DNA of 64,000 nucleotides from an uncultured Flavobacteriaceae bacterium (GCA_947500585.1 CANMSN010000017.1:1-64000); one strand, 5' to 3'; positions 43,717 through 52,443 are shown, counted from the stretch's first letter. Notes: generated by a model not told the origin, from the letters alone. Numbers and translations: made by a program.

Positions 43717-44949
43717 ATGTCCTTTTCTTCAAAAATAAAATCAAATTACAACCCCAAACGTTTAGCCGTTAAACTAAACTCAAAAGGCGAGCAGTTTGTT
43801 TTACAAGGTCACCCTTGGGTATTTTCAAACAATATTACTAAGATAAATGATGATGCGAAGTCTGGAGATTTGGCTATTATTTTCGGAAAAAATAAAAATA
43901 GAGTTATTGGTTTAGGTTTATACGATGCCAATTCGCCTATTCGGATAAAAATGCTCCATAGTAGTACCAAAAAGGTTGAAATTAATGCTGATTTTTTTCA
44001 AAAAAAAATAAACAAAGCTTTTAAAAAAAGACAACCATTACTAAAAACCAATACGAACAGTTACAGACTTTTATTTGGTGAAAATGACGGTTTTCCTGGT
44101 TTAATAGCCGATGTTTATGCTTCCGTTTTAGTGGTGAAAATATACTCAGAACTATGGCTGCCTTATTTAGAGACTATAATTTCAGATTTACAAAAAATAT
44201 CAGATGTTGATACCGTTGTTATTCGTTTAAGCAGACGTTTAGAACAATCAAAATCACATAAACTTAAAGATGGTGATGTTGTTTTTGGCACTTTGGAAAA
44301 CGAGGTTGTACAATTTGTAGAACATGGTATTAATTTTTCAGCTAACGTTATTAAAGGACATAAAACGGGTTATTTTCTAGATCATCGTGCTAATCGGAAA
44401 CAAGTGGGTGAGTGGAGTAGAGGAAAAAAAGTTTTGGATGTTTTTTCATATGCTGGTGGGTTTTCGGTTCATGCTTTAGCAAATGGTGCGAAAGAAGTAA
44501 CGAGCTTAGATATAAGCAAGCAAGCATTAGAAATAGCTATTGAAAATGGTAAATTAAATAAGTACTCAGGAAAACATAAAATAATAGATGGTGATGCTTT
44601 TGAAGAACTTAAAAAGTTAATTAAAAATAAAATCACTTTTGATGTTGTAGTTATAGACCCACCGAGTTTTGCAAAACAAGCTTCCGAGATTGATTTAGCA
44701 ATAAAAAAATACACACAATTAGCAGAATTAGGAGAACAATTAACTTCAAAAAACGGATTATTAGTTTTGGCGTCGTGTTCATCTAGAGTGCTTGCCGAGG
44801 TTTTTTATGATATTAATAATCAGGTATTAAATGTAAACAATCGTCGCTTTAAAGTACTTTTAAAAACCCAGCATGATACAGATCATCCAATTAGTTTTCC
44901 TGAGGGCGCTTATCTAAAAACGGCTTACTATCGTTTTTTAGATTCATAG
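43717..44949 (+). CDS. RlmI-like class I rRNA methyltransferase (PUA plus SAM domain)
   Basis: The 410-residue product has an N-terminal PUA domain (RLAVKLNSKGEQFVLQGHPWVFSNNI), an RFLFGENDGFPGLIADVY-like segment, and a Rossmann methyltransferase with KKVLDVFSYAGGFSVHALANGAKEV (SAM motif), VVVIDPPSFAK and LVLASCSSRV, where Cys is the candidate nucleophile. This is the RlmI/RlmKL type, which methylates C5 of a 23S rRNA cytosine (C1962 in E. coli). The site should not be assumed. It is monocistronic. Confidence 0.9.
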   Translation: MSFSSKIKSNYNPKRLAVKLNSKGEQFVLQGHPWVFSNNITKINDDAKSGDLAIIFGKNKNRVIGLGLYDANSPIRIKMLHSSTKKVEINADFFQKKINKAFKKRQPLLKTNTNSYRLLFGENDGFPGLIADVYASVLVVKIYSELWLPYLETIISDLQKISDVDTVVIRLSRRLEQSKSHKLKDGDVVFGTLENEVVQFVEHGINFSANVIKGHKTGYFLDHRANRKQVGEWSRGKKVLDVFSYAGGFSVHALANGAKEVTSLDISKQALEIAIENGKLNKYSGKHKIIDGDAFEELKKLIKNKITFDVVVIDPPSFAKQASEIDLAIKKYTQLAELGEQLTSKNGLLVLASCSSRVLAEVFYDINNQVLNVNNRRFKVLLKTQHDTDHPISFPEGAYLKTAYYRFLDS

Positions 44950-44961
44950 AAAAGATTTTAC

Positions 44962-44989
44962 TATGCATGCATAATATTTATTATATTTG
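44962..44989 (+). promoter_or_regulatory. Palindrome TATGCATGCATA and -7 box before the NMO gene
   Basis: TATGCATGCATA (44962-44973) is a perfect palindrome, followed by TATATTTG (44982-44989), a TAnnTTTG -7 box, 18 bases before the ATG at 45008. A near copy, ACTATGCTTGCATAATAT, lies at 57926-57943. A regulator may bind both. Confidence 0.6.
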
Positions 44990-45007
44990 TTGAAATCAAT
45001 TTCTATA

Positions 45008-45955
45008 ATGACAACTAAACTTACCCAACTTTTAAACATTAAATACCCAATTATTCAAGCACCCATGTTTTTGGTTTCAAATGTAGCTATGGTTTCTGAA
45101 GCTATGAAAAGTGGCATTGCCGGATGTATTCCAGCTTTAAACTATAGAACTTTAGATGAGCTTAAAGCAGCGATCCATGAATTAAAAGCAGCTAAAGTTG
45201 AGGGAGGCTCTTTTGGGTTTAATCTTATTGTAAATAAATCTAACACAAAGTATAAAGAGCAATTGCGTGTTATTTGTGAAGAAGGTTGTGATTTTATTAT
45301 TACTTCACTAGGAAGTCCTGAAGAAACTATAAATCAAGCACATAAGGTTGGTATTAAAGTATTTTGTGATGTAGTTGACTTGAAATTTGCTAAAAAAGTA
45401 GAAGGTTTAGGTGCAGACGCTGCCATAGCTGTAAACAACCAAGCCGGAGGGCATCGAGGAAATATGTCGCCCGAAGCTTTAATTAAAGAGCTAAAAAGTA
45501 ATTTGAATATTCCTGTAATATCTGCTGGAGGTGTTGGTTGTAAAGCAGATATTGATGATATGTTAAGTTATGGAGCAGATGGTGTTTCAGTAGGAAGCCC
45601 TTTTATAGCTTCCGTTGAGGCTGGAGTGACTGATGATTATAAACAAGCCTGCGTAGATTATGGCGCTGAAGATATTGTAATGACTGAACGTATTTCAGGA
45701 ACACCATGTACTGTAATTAACACGCCTTACGTTCAAAAAATCGGTACAAAACAAACTTGGTTAGAATCTGTTTTAAATAAAAACAAGAAGCTTAAAAAGT
45801 GGGTAAAAATGATTCGTTTTTCAATAGGTATGAACGCTACTAAAAATGCAGCTACCAAAGTAACTTATAAAACGGTTTGGGTTGCTGGACCTAGTATAGA
45901 ACATACAAATGCTATTTTGCCTGTTAAAGATATTGTTGCTAATTTGATAAATTAG
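45008..45955 (+). CDS. Nitronate monooxygenase/FabK-like FMN flavoprotein
   Basis: I use the ATG at 45008; the frame opens at a TTG (44987) inside the -7 box, which is unlikely to be a start. The 315-residue protein has an FMN-binding TIM barrel: NIKYPIIQAPMFLVSN, VNNQAGGHRGNM, IPVISAGGVGCKADIDDML and DGVSVGSPFIAS, the signatures of NMO and FabK-type enzymes. Nitronate monooxygenases oxidise toxic nitronates; FabK reduces enoyl-ACP. The GGHRG motif with its conserved His favours NMO, but the reaction remains uncertain. Confidence 0.88.
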   Translation: MTTKLTQLLNIKYPIIQAPMFLVSNVAMVSEAMKSGIAGCIPALNYRTLDELKAAIHELKAAKVEGGSFGFNLIVNKSNTKYKEQLRVICEEGCDFIITSLGSPEETINQAHKVGIKVFCDVVDLKFAKKVEGLGADAAIAVNNQAGGHRGNMSPEALIKELKSNLNIPVISAGGVGCKADIDDMLSYGADGVSVGSPFIASVEAGVTDDYKQACVDYGAEDIVMTERISGTPCTVINTPYVQKIGTKQTWLESVLNKNKKLKKWVKMIRFSIGMNATKNAATKVTYKTVWVAGPSIEHTNAILPVKDIVANLIN

Positions 45956-46009
45956 TTTAGAGTTTTCTTTTCATACTTTACAAAATTTTTCTATACATTT
46001 GGCATGTGT

Positions 46010-46116
46010 AAAGGTTTAGCTTAACGCTAACTAATTAAGGAATTGTGTTAAAATCACAAGCTGTCGCGCAACTGTAATTAATTATTTATATAATTATAAG
46101 CCAGATACTTCCCTTT
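46010..46116 (+). promoter_or_regulatory. Cobalamin riboswitch-like aptamer
   Basis: The leader contains the landmark pattern of the B12 riboswitch: GGAATTGTG..., then AAAATCACAAGCTGTCGCGC, AACTGTAA (the conserved B12-box-like core), a variable AT-rich stem and AAGCCAGATACTTCC. AAAGG (46010-46014) can pair with CCTTT (46112-46116) as P1. A TAnnTTTG -7 box (TACATTTG, 45994-46001) lies just upstream. The next gene is a PAS-domain protein, an unusual client. An RF00174 covariance-model scan would settle it. Confidence 0.8.
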
Positions 46117-46172
46117 ATTGTAAATATAAACTGTGCTTTCGCGATTAAAAGCCAAGGAATATAAAACATTTT

Positions 46173-46195
46173 AATATTCAATCTGTTTGAATATT
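46173..46195 (+). promoter_or_regulatory. Hairpin in the riboswitch expression platform
   Basis: AATATTCAA (46173-46181) and TTGAATATT (46187-46195) form a perfect 9-bp stem with a 5-base loop between the aptamer and the start codon. No T-run follows immediately. Confidence 0.4.
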
Positions 46196-46208
46196 TGATG
46201 TTGTATTG

Positions 46209-46241
46209 CTTCTTTTTAATCTCTGCGCAAATAAAAAGAAG
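46209..46241 (+). promoter_or_regulatory. Start-codon-proximal hairpin in the riboswitch leader
   Basis: CTTCTTTTT (46209-46217) pairs with AAAAAGAAG (46233-46241), which ends 2 bases before the ATG at 46244. The stem would hide the initiation region, so ligand binding could control translation. Confidence 0.45.
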
Positions 46242-46243
46242 TT

Positions 46244-46738
46244 ATGAAAATCAATAAAAAAATTTTAAGACCACCTTTAAAATGTTGGGATATTTATTCG
46301 ATGCATTTATTGCAGCAAGCACAGCATTTTAATAAACAAGCAGAAATTAGCATTTTAGAAGAATTCAAAAAAAAGTATGGTTGGTCTATTGATGTTGAAA
46401 AAACATTGAAGGATAACAATTTTGATGCTATTGTACTTACCGATTTTAATCAAGATATATATTGGGTAAATAAAGGTTTTACAAAAATGACGGGTTACCC
46501 AGCAAATTATGCTAAAGGTAAAAAGCCTAATTTTTTACAAGGAAAATCTTCTTCTGAAAGTAAACGTAAATCTTTTAGAGAACATTTAAAAAAGGGGCAT
46601 CGTTTTAAAGAAGAAATACTTAATTACAAAAAAGACGGTAAGCCTTATAATTGCGAAATAGATGTGTATGTATTACACGATAGTAATAATACTATTAGTC
46701 ATTATTTAGCTTTAGAAAAAGAGGTTAAAGCGTCTTAA
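46244..46738 (+). CDS. Small PAS protein, LOV-like without the photoactive cysteine
   Basis: The 164-residue protein has a PAS domain spanning about 55-160. FDAIVLTDFNQDIYWVNKGFTKMTGYPANYAKGKKPNFLQGKSSS corresponds to the LOV core; the G-x-N-C-R-F-L-Q-G motif reads GKKPNFLQG (92-100), with Pro95 in place of the adduct-forming Cys. FKEEILNYKKDGKPYNCEI and ISHYLALEKEV complete it. The N-terminal 45 residues are helical and basic. It has no output domain. A B12-type riboswitch precedes it. Inferred: a PAS sensor or partner protein without LOV photochemistry whose level follows cobalamin. Confidence 0.85.
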   Translation: MKINKKILRPPLKCWDIYSMHLLQQAQHFNKQAEISILEEFKKKYGWSIDVEKTLKDNNFDAIVLTDFNQDIYWVNKGFTKMTGYPANYAKGKKPNFLQGKSSSESKRKSFREHLKKGHRFKEEILNYKKDGKPYNCEIDVYVLHDSNNTISHYLALEKEVKAS

Positions 46739-46820
46739 AATAGTCTCAGTAAGTTTTTGCTTGAATATCATAATTTCAATAATTTAGTAGAAATTATATG
46801 AATTATTAAAACCTTTTCAA

Positions 46821-47723
46821 ATGAATTTCAAATACATCTTATTTACCTGTTTAAATATTTGTTTAATCATGTCTTGCGGAAAGAAAAAAGAAAAACCAAA
46901 AAATATTGAAAGTGTTGAAACCGTAAAACCAAGTTTGGAATTAATTTGGCAAACAGATTCATTATTAACTACTTGCGAATCCGTTATATATGATAAAATA
47001 TCACAAACTATTTATGTCGCAAACATAAATAATGGACCTTGGGAAAAGGATAATAATGGTTTTATTTCTACAATAAATATTGAAGGAGAAATAACAGCAT
47101 TAAAATGGATTGAAGGTATAAGTGCACCAAAAGGAATGGGGATTTCTAATGGTAAATTGTACGTTAACGATATAGATGATTTAGTTGAAATTGATATTGA
47201 AAACAGAAAAATTTCAAATAAATATACTGTTGAAGGCAACCCGCAATTGAATGATTTAACAGTAAGTCCAGACGGCGTTGTATATTTTTCAGGGTCTAAC
47301 TCTAACACAATTCATAAATTAGAAAATGGCACTATAGGGGTTCATTCTACAAATCCAGAAGGTAAAAGACTTAATGGCCTATTATGGCAAAAAGAGGGTG
47401 TTTATTATGCTGATTTTGCAGAATCTATTTTCGGACTTGTAAATAATGATGACCATACTTTTAAAATACTTACAAAAGATGTTGGTCAAGCAGATGGTAT
47501 TATCCGTTTAGAAAATGGCGATTTTATAACATCAGGTTGGAGCGGTCAACTTTTTTATATCTATGCTAAAGATTGGTCTGCAATTAAACTTTTAGATACT
47601 GAAGACCAATCTATTGGAGCTGCTGATATTGATTATATACCAGAAACCCAAATCTTACTTGTTCCCACCTTTTTTCACAATAGAGTCATGGCGTACAAGT
47701 TAAATTTGGGTAATGCTAATTAA
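46821..47723 (+). CDS. SMP-30-like beta-propeller lipoprotein
   Basis: The 300-residue product has a lipoprotein signal (FTCLNICLIMSC, Cys19). A six-bladed-propeller-like domain follows with IWQTDSLLTTCESVIYD, GISAPKGMGISNGKLYVNDIDDLVEID, and NGDFITSGWSGQLFYIYAKDW. The layout suggests an SMP-30/gluconolactonase or NHL-like fold; catalytic metal ligands are not evident to me. It is separated from the riboswitch gene by 82 bases and may have its own promoter. Function unknown. Confidence 0.75.
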   Translation: MNFKYILFTCLNICLIMSCGKKKEKPKNIESVETVKPSLELIWQTDSLLTTCESVIYDKISQTIYVANINNGPWEKDNNGFISTINIEGEITALKWIEGISAPKGMGISNGKLYVNDIDDLVEIDIENRKISNKYTVEGNPQLNDLTVSPDGVVYFSGSNSNTIHKLENGTIGVHSTNPEGKRLNGLLWQKEGVYYADFAESIFGLVNNDDHTFKILTKDVGQADGIIRLENGDFITSGWSGQLFYIYAKDWSAIKLLDTEDQSIGAADIDYIPETQILLVPTFFHNRVMAYKLNLGNAN

Positions 47724-47726
47724 CTT

Positions 47727-48587
47727 TTATTTTATAGGTATATAAAACTCAGTTTTAAGCTTTTCTTCAGCAACACGTTCTGGGTGACTTATGTAGCGCT
47801 CCATAACAGGTTCGTCTCTTATTTCATAACCGCTTTCAATAAGCCATTCGTTAAAAATATAGTCGTAAACTTCTGCAAAATATTTATACGAGCCTTGATA
47901 TAAAAATACAGCAAATTTGCCTCCTTTTATGGTTTTTATACCAATATCATCAATAGGTTTAGCATCTTTATGTATTATTAAGCAGGCATCATATCTAATT
48001 TTGTTTTCATCAGTAATTTTTGGGTCGTCATGAGGTAAACCAAAGTGTCGGATGCCTTTAGTAAACAGTTTTTGTGCTTTAACTTGTTCCCAAAGTTTTT
48101 TCCAAGCGCCCATATAATCTAAGGTTTGATAGGCACCATACATGCGGTAGTATAAACACTGTTTGTTTTCAATGTCTTGAATTTTTGGTTTTTTAATGTT
48201 TAATGTGATTTTCACGATGTTCATTTTTTTAAAGGTGAATAATTTGTTTTTTCTGTAAGCTGTAGGCGTAACTCCAAAATAGTTTTTAAAAGCTTTTGAT
48301 AATGATGAGGGCGTTTCAAACCCCACATGATACGCAATAGCTTCAATACCTAAACTGGAATATCGAATCATTTTTGCAGCTGTTTCTAGTCGCGTTCTAG
48401 ATATGTATGCGCCAATGGGTTCGCCTAAAAGAGCTCTTGTAATACGATGAAAATGAAACGGCGAAAAGTTTGAGATCTCAGCAAGCGTTTTTATATCAAT
48501 CTTGCTATCCAAATTATTATTAATATGTTCAATAATAAGGTTTAACTTTTGAGTATAAGAGGCTTTATTAGTTTGTTTCAGATTCAT
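47727..48587 (-). CDS. AraC-family regulator with GyrI-like effector domain
   Basis: The 286-residue protein has two AraC helix-turn-helix motifs in the first 110 residues (IDIKTLAEISNFSPFHFHRITRALLGEPIGAYISRTRLETA, GIEAIAYHVGFETPSSLSKAFKNYFGVTPTAYRK). A GyrI-like domain follows (about 125-286: YRMYGAYQTLDYMGAWKKLWEQV, RYDACLIIHKD, FAVFLYQGSYKYF, ERYISHPERVAEEKLKTEFYIPIK). This is the Rob/RobA-like layout, in which the GyrI-like part binds a small hydrophobic ligand. The stop lies 3 bases from that of the convergent lipoprotein gene. Confidence 0.93.
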   Translation of the reverse strand: MNLKQTNKASYTQKLNLIIEHINNNLDSKIDIKTLAEISNFSPFHFHRITRALLGEPIGAYISRTRLETAAKMIRYSSLGIEAIAYHVGFETPSSLSKAFKNYFGVTPTAYRKNKLFTFKKMNIVKITLNIKKPKIQDIENKQCLYYRMYGAYQTLDYMGAWKKLWEQVKAQKLFTKGIRHFGLPHDDPKITDENKIRYDACLIIHKDAKPIDDIGIKTIKGGKFAVFLYQGSYKYFAEVYDYIFNEWLIESGYEIRDEPVMERYISHPERVAEEKLKTEFYIPIK

Positions 48588-48710
48588 TGTTTTGTTTTGT
48601 TACAACAAATATATTCGGTAACCAATATAAACACTTTTCCAATCTTGCTCAATAAACTAGAATTGAGAAATATATTTTTTTTGCTTTACAAAAGAGTTAT
48701 CGAATAGTTC

Positions 48711-48730
48711 TACTGAGCCTGTCGAAGTAC
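48711..48730. repeat. REP-like dispersed repeat (TTCGACAGGCTCAGTA type)
   Basis: TACTGAGCCTGTCGAAGTAC (reverse complement GTACTTCGACAGGCTCAGTA) matches a repeat familiar from intergenic regions of many bacteria, especially Bacteroidota. Confidence 0.65.
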
Positions 48731-48855
48731 AATTTTCTGTTGAAAATCACTCGAACAGACATCAAATACTTTTTACTAAGTCTAAACAACTAATTAGAAT
48801 TACTTATTTACCTGAGTTCGATTATTAAATGCCTGATTTTAAAATGAGTACTATT

Positions 48856-48939
48856 ATCCTGCAAGGTTTTAAATACCTTGTAGGTATTTTGATATCAGTG
48901 CTTTATACCTACAAGGTCAAAAAAAAGACCTTGCAGGAT
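48856..48939. repeat. Nested inverted repeat (ACCTTGCAGG/ACCTTGTAGG)
   Basis: Outer arms ATCCTGCAAGGT (48856-48867) and ACCTTGCAGGAT (48928-48939) enclose inner arms ACCTTGTAGGTAT (48875-48887) and ATACCTACAAGGT (48905-48917). The whole 84-base unit can extrude as a cruciform. It is a known type of dispersed element in this phylum, by memory. Confidence 0.75.
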
Positions 48940-49087
48940 TTATAATTATTTTTATTTAATGATAAACAGTGAGTTATAACTAATACCTCCTAAAGATATT
49001 AATCGAACTCAGGTTATTTTATAAAAATGAGATCACAGTAGTTTAAAAAGCCATCTTTTAGCTATGTATGGTTTTTGTATTGGTTGG

Positions 49088-49122
49088 TTTGTCTTTTTGC
49101 CTCTAGTTAGCCATTATCTTTG
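49088..49122 (+). promoter_or_regulatory. Promoter of the gene at 49148
   Basis: TTTG (49088-49091), 23 bases, then TATCTTTG (49115-49122) matches the TTG/TAnnTTTG pattern, with the longest spacer allowed. The ATG lies 25 bases further on. Confidence 0.5.
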
Positions 49123-49147
49123 ATTATCATTTAAACTAAGTTCACAT

Positions 49148-50899
49148 ATGAAGCATTTTTACGCACTACTTATTTTACTAATTGTTAATTTAGGATTTTC
49201 TCAAAGTTTACCCATTAATTTTGAGGGTGATGTTACCACTGCAGACTTTGTAGATTTTGATGGAGGAACGGCTACTGTAACCTCAAATCCAAATCCATCA
49301 GGAATAAATACCAGTAGTTCTGTTGCGCAGATTGTAAGAGATGGAGGAGCTGTTTTTGCAGGGAGTAAAATTTTGCTAACAAACAATCTTGATTTTTCTG
49401 TATTAACAAAGCTTTCAATGAAAGTATATACAACAGCTCCTGTAGGAACCACAGTCAAGTTTAAATTAGAAGGCTCAGGGCCAGCAGTAGATGTTAATGC
49501 TACAACTACAGTTTCTGGTGCATGGGAAACTCTTGAATGGATTTTTGTTGGTACAGCTAACAACCTAAACGAGTTAGTTTTTATGTTCGATTTCGGGAAT
49601 TTAGGCGATGGTTCAGCCACGTCAACCTTTTATTTTGACGATGTTGAACAAATAGTAGGACCAACACCACCAGTACCCATGTCGTTACCAATTGATTTTG
49701 AAGCTGGACAGGTCGATACCGATTTCTTAAATTATAATGGCGCCATAGCTAGTATTATTCCAAATCCGCAAATGGATAGTAATAATATGAGTAATACCGT
49801 TGCACAAGTTGTACGAAGTGGTGGCGAATATTTTGCAGGAAGTAAAGTGTTTCTTGATAATACTATTGATTTGTCTACCCTGTGGCAGATATCCATGAAA
49901 GTGTATACAACAGCTCCAGTAGGTACACGTATAAAGTTAGAATTAGAAAATGCAAGCGGCACAACTAATTTAGACTATTTAACCACCGTATCGGGTGCTT
50001 GGGAAACAGCAACTTGGAATTTTGATGGAAAGGCTAACGATTATGATAGAATACAGTTTCTTTTCGATTTTGGAAATGTAGGCGATGGCACAACAACATC
50101 TACATTTTTATTTGATGATATAAAACAAGAAACAGGACCTCCAATACCAGAACCTACGGCAACTACGCTGCCAATTGATTTTGAGAACAGCGTCGTTACC
50201 ACAGACTTTACTGATTTTTTCGGAGCAATAGCATCTGTTATTCCAAATCCGCAAATAGACGTCAACAATCCCAGTGCTACCGTTGGGCAATTTGTTAGAA
50301 GCGGTGGTGCAGGATTTATGCGTAGTAAGTTGGCATTAACATCCTTTATTGCGAATATGTCTGCTTTTGGAAGCATCTCAATGAAAGTATATACCGATGC
50401 ACCAGTAGGCACCTTATTGAAGTTTAAGTTAGAAAGTAACGTAGAAGCTTTCGGAAAAGAGCAAGACGTTTTAACTACCGTATCGGGCGAATGGGCTACC
50501 TACACTTGGGATCTTTCAAACGGTGATAATCCCATTTATAATGTACTAACATTAATGTTGGGCTATAACGGACCAAATGATGCATCAGCTAATGCAACGT
50601 TTTTGTTTGATGATATCGCACAAGTAGCCACAACGTTAAGCAATGGCCATACCCAAGCATTTAACATAGACTATATAAACATTTACCCAAATCCAGCTAA
50701 TGATTATGTTACTATAAGCTCAAAAACTGAAATTATTAAATCTATTACACTTTTTGATATGCTTGGTAATCAGGTTAAAATGCTTCATACAAACGCGCTT
50801 GAGGTCACTATGGATGTGACTGATTTATCCAATGGCATTTATATAGCAAAAGTTTCTACAGCTTTAGGCTTAGGTAGCCTTAAATTAGTGATTGAGTAA
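49148..50899 (+). CDS. T9SS type A secreted protein with three carbohydrate-binding-like repeats
   Basis: The 583-residue product has a signal peptide (LLILLIVNLGFSQ). Three repeats of about 155-160 residues follow, each starting LPINFE or LPIDFE and containing MKVYTTAPVGT-x-K-x-LE, SGAWE-T, and DDVEQI or DDIKQE. The jelly-roll-like pattern suggests CBM-like domains found in flavobacterial glycan-acting proteins. Linkers of Pro and Thr join them. A Por-type domain (IYPNPANDYVTISS...GIYIAKVSTALGLGSLKL) ends it. No catalytic domain is present, so it may bind polysaccharide at the surface. Confidence 0.85.
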   Translation: MKHFYALLILLIVNLGFSQSLPINFEGDVTTADFVDFDGGTATVTSNPNPSGINTSSSVAQIVRDGGAVFAGSKILLTNNLDFSVLTKLSMKVYTTAPVGTTVKFKLEGSGPAVDVNATTTVSGAWETLEWIFVGTANNLNELVFMFDFGNLGDGSATSTFYFDDVEQIVGPTPPVPMSLPIDFEAGQVDTDFLNYNGAIASIIPNPQMDSNNMSNTVAQVVRSGGEYFAGSKVFLDNTIDLSTLWQISMKVYTTAPVGTRIKLELENASGTTNLDYLTTVSGAWETATWNFDGKANDYDRIQFLFDFGNVGDGTTTSTFLFDDIKQETGPPIPEPTATTLPIDFENSVVTTDFTDFFGAIASVIPNPQIDVNNPSATVGQFVRSGGAGFMRSKLALTSFIANMSAFGSISMKVYTDAPVGTLLKFKLESNVEAFGKEQDVLTTVSGEWATYTWDLSNGDNPIYNVLTLMLGYNGPNDASANATFLFDDIAQVATTLSNGHTQAFNIDYINIYPNPANDYVTISSKTEIIKSITLFDMLGNQVKMLHTNALEVTMDVTDLSNGIYIAKVSTALGLGSLKLVIE

Positions 50900-50972
50900 A
50901 GATTAGAGAAAAAAAAATCAATTTAAACACCTTTCAATATTTTGTGAGGTGTTTTCGTTTACAACTCTTTAT

Positions 50973-51009
50973 AACTTCACTTACTTGTACTAAACTTGTT
51001 TCAGTATCG
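50973..51009. repeat. REP-like dispersed repeat (TTTCAGTATC type)
   Basis: CTTCACTTACTTGTACTAAA followed by CTTGTTTCAGTATC is a second copy of the element at 23096-23133. Confidence 0.65.
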
Positions 51010-51108
51010 TCTCATATAAAATATTAAAACGATATCAGATCGTCAGCCTTCATTTTTTCAAACAGCTTAGTCAATTTATTATTATATCTTTAGAAAAATC
51101 AATCTCTA

Positions 51109-51846
51109 ATGATAAAATTCTTTCGGAAAATTCGTCAACAACTATTAACTGAAAATAAATTCAGCAAATATCTAATTTATGCAATTGGAGAAATTGTTCT
51201 TGTAGTTATTGGAATTTTAATTGCTTTAAGCATAAATAATTCAAATGAAGAAAGAAAATTAGAGGTTGTTGAGATTGACATTCTAAAAGGAATTAGACAA
51301 AATATTTTGATGGATACTATTGATATAAATCACAACATTAAGCGATACAAAGAAATGTGGAAAAGGGATAGCATTGTAAGTTTTCATCTTGTAGATAAGA
51401 AACCTTTGGACTCATTAATTGAAGAACAACTCTTAGATTTGGTACGTTCAAATATTTCAATAAACCTGCATACTTCTTATTTTGACGAAGCAAAGATTAA
51501 AGGGTTATCTATAATTTCTAATAAATCATTAAGAGATAGTATAAGCAGATTATATGAATTTAGATATGCATATGTATCGCTTGTTGAAAATGGATTAAAA
51601 CAATATGATTATTTGTCATTATATGAAAACCTAATGTCTGATTATGATTATTTAGATACTGTATTACGTAAATTTATTATTGGAGAGAAACACTATGAAT
51701 CAATGCTAAACGACAAGTTTTTTACTAAAAAACTATTATTAGCTTCAAGGAAAATGGTAGATGTATCATCATTTTATAATGATGCTTATAAATCTGCCAT
51801 GGATGTTGTTTCCCAAATAGACAAAGAGCTAGTAATGCGCGAGTAA
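51109..51846 (+). CDS. DUF6090-type membrane-anchored protein
   Basis: The 245-residue product begins MIKFFRKIRQQLLTENKFSKYLIYAIGEIVLVVIGILIALSINN, the strongly conserved N-terminus I associate with DUF6090: a basic amphipathic helix then a single transmembrane helix (about 24-42). A helical extracytoplasmic domain follows, with many charged residues and paired helices. The family is common and multi-copy in Flavobacteriaceae and has no known function. It stands alone, with a REP-like repeat upstream. Confidence 0.85.
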   Translation: MIKFFRKIRQQLLTENKFSKYLIYAIGEIVLVVIGILIALSINNSNEERKLEVVEIDILKGIRQNILMDTIDINHNIKRYKEMWKRDSIVSFHLVDKKPLDSLIEEQLLDLVRSNISINLHTSYFDEAKIKGLSIISNKSLRDSISRLYEFRYAYVSLVENGLKQYDYLSLYENLMSDYDYLDTVLRKFIIGEKHYESMLNDKFFTKKLLLASRKMVDVSSFYNDAYKSAMDVVSQIDKELVMRE

Positions 51847-51990
51847 CACATTAATGAGTTACAAAACTTAAGACATGTATAATTAATTGCTTTAGCAAGT
51901 TGCTTATTTGGAAAATTATTAAGGAATTTTATCGGATTCGTACTTGTGCCAAATTGGTTACTTGACCACGCATTCTATCACAAAAAAGAA

Positions 51991-52299
51991 CTAAAACCCA
52001 TTAAAAAATTTAGTTTTAATAATATCCCATTCTTCCAACAAAATCCCATAACAACAATAACTTCGTTTAAAACTATCACGCATTAAGATGTTTTTACGCA
52101 ATATACCTTCAAGCGTACCACCAATTTTTTCAACGGCTTTTCTAGAGGCCATATTGCGCTCATCTACCCGAAATTCTACTTTATCAAATTTTAAGGTTTC
52201 AAACGCATATTGTAGCATCAAAAACTTCATGTTTTTGTCAATTCCGACATCAGTAGGAATCCCATACTGTGTTTGAGTGTTTATTGTGAGATCCCTCTT
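51991..52299 (-). pseudogene. Remnant of a GNAT acetyltransferase gene
   Basis: The frame ending at 51991 encodes the C-terminal half of a RimJ/RimL-type GNAT: GIDKNMKFLMLQYAFETLKFDKVEFRVDERNMASRKAVEKIGG, then GTLEGILRKNILMRD. A normal member needs another 70-90 residues before this, including the acetyl-CoA-loop start. Translating backward past the ATG at 52230 gives about 23 more in-frame residues and then a TGA near 52300, where a repeat-like sequence (AGATCCCTCTTTCATCTGAA) begins. The gene therefore looks broken at that point. Confidence 0.7.
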
Positions 52300-52443
52300 T
52301 CATCTGAATGACAAACTGGTTCTGTTTAGGTTATTAGCTTATTTTCTAGGTTTGCAATAGATGTTAATGCGTATAGTTGCTTAAATCTAAAAGCTATAAT
52401 TGTACCCGTTGGTTTTCTAAAGTAGATGTTTCCATAATTCTAT

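Larger units (their letters stand above)
48588..49147. other. Gene-free stretch with dispersed repeats
   Basis: This 560-base gap has no credible ORF. It contains two different short dispersed repeats (48711-48730 and 48856-48939) and a promoter (49088-49122) for the gene at 49148. The rest is AT-rich sequence without further structure. Confidence 0.7.

Noticed and set aside
44987-45007. TTG start of the nitronate monooxygenase-like frame
   Set aside because: It lies within the -7 box TATATTTG, and the downstream ATG gives a normal N-terminus.
48588-49147. A possible CRISPR-like or attachment site
   Set aside because: The repeats are single palindromic units, not regularly spaced, and no recombinase or cas gene is nearby.
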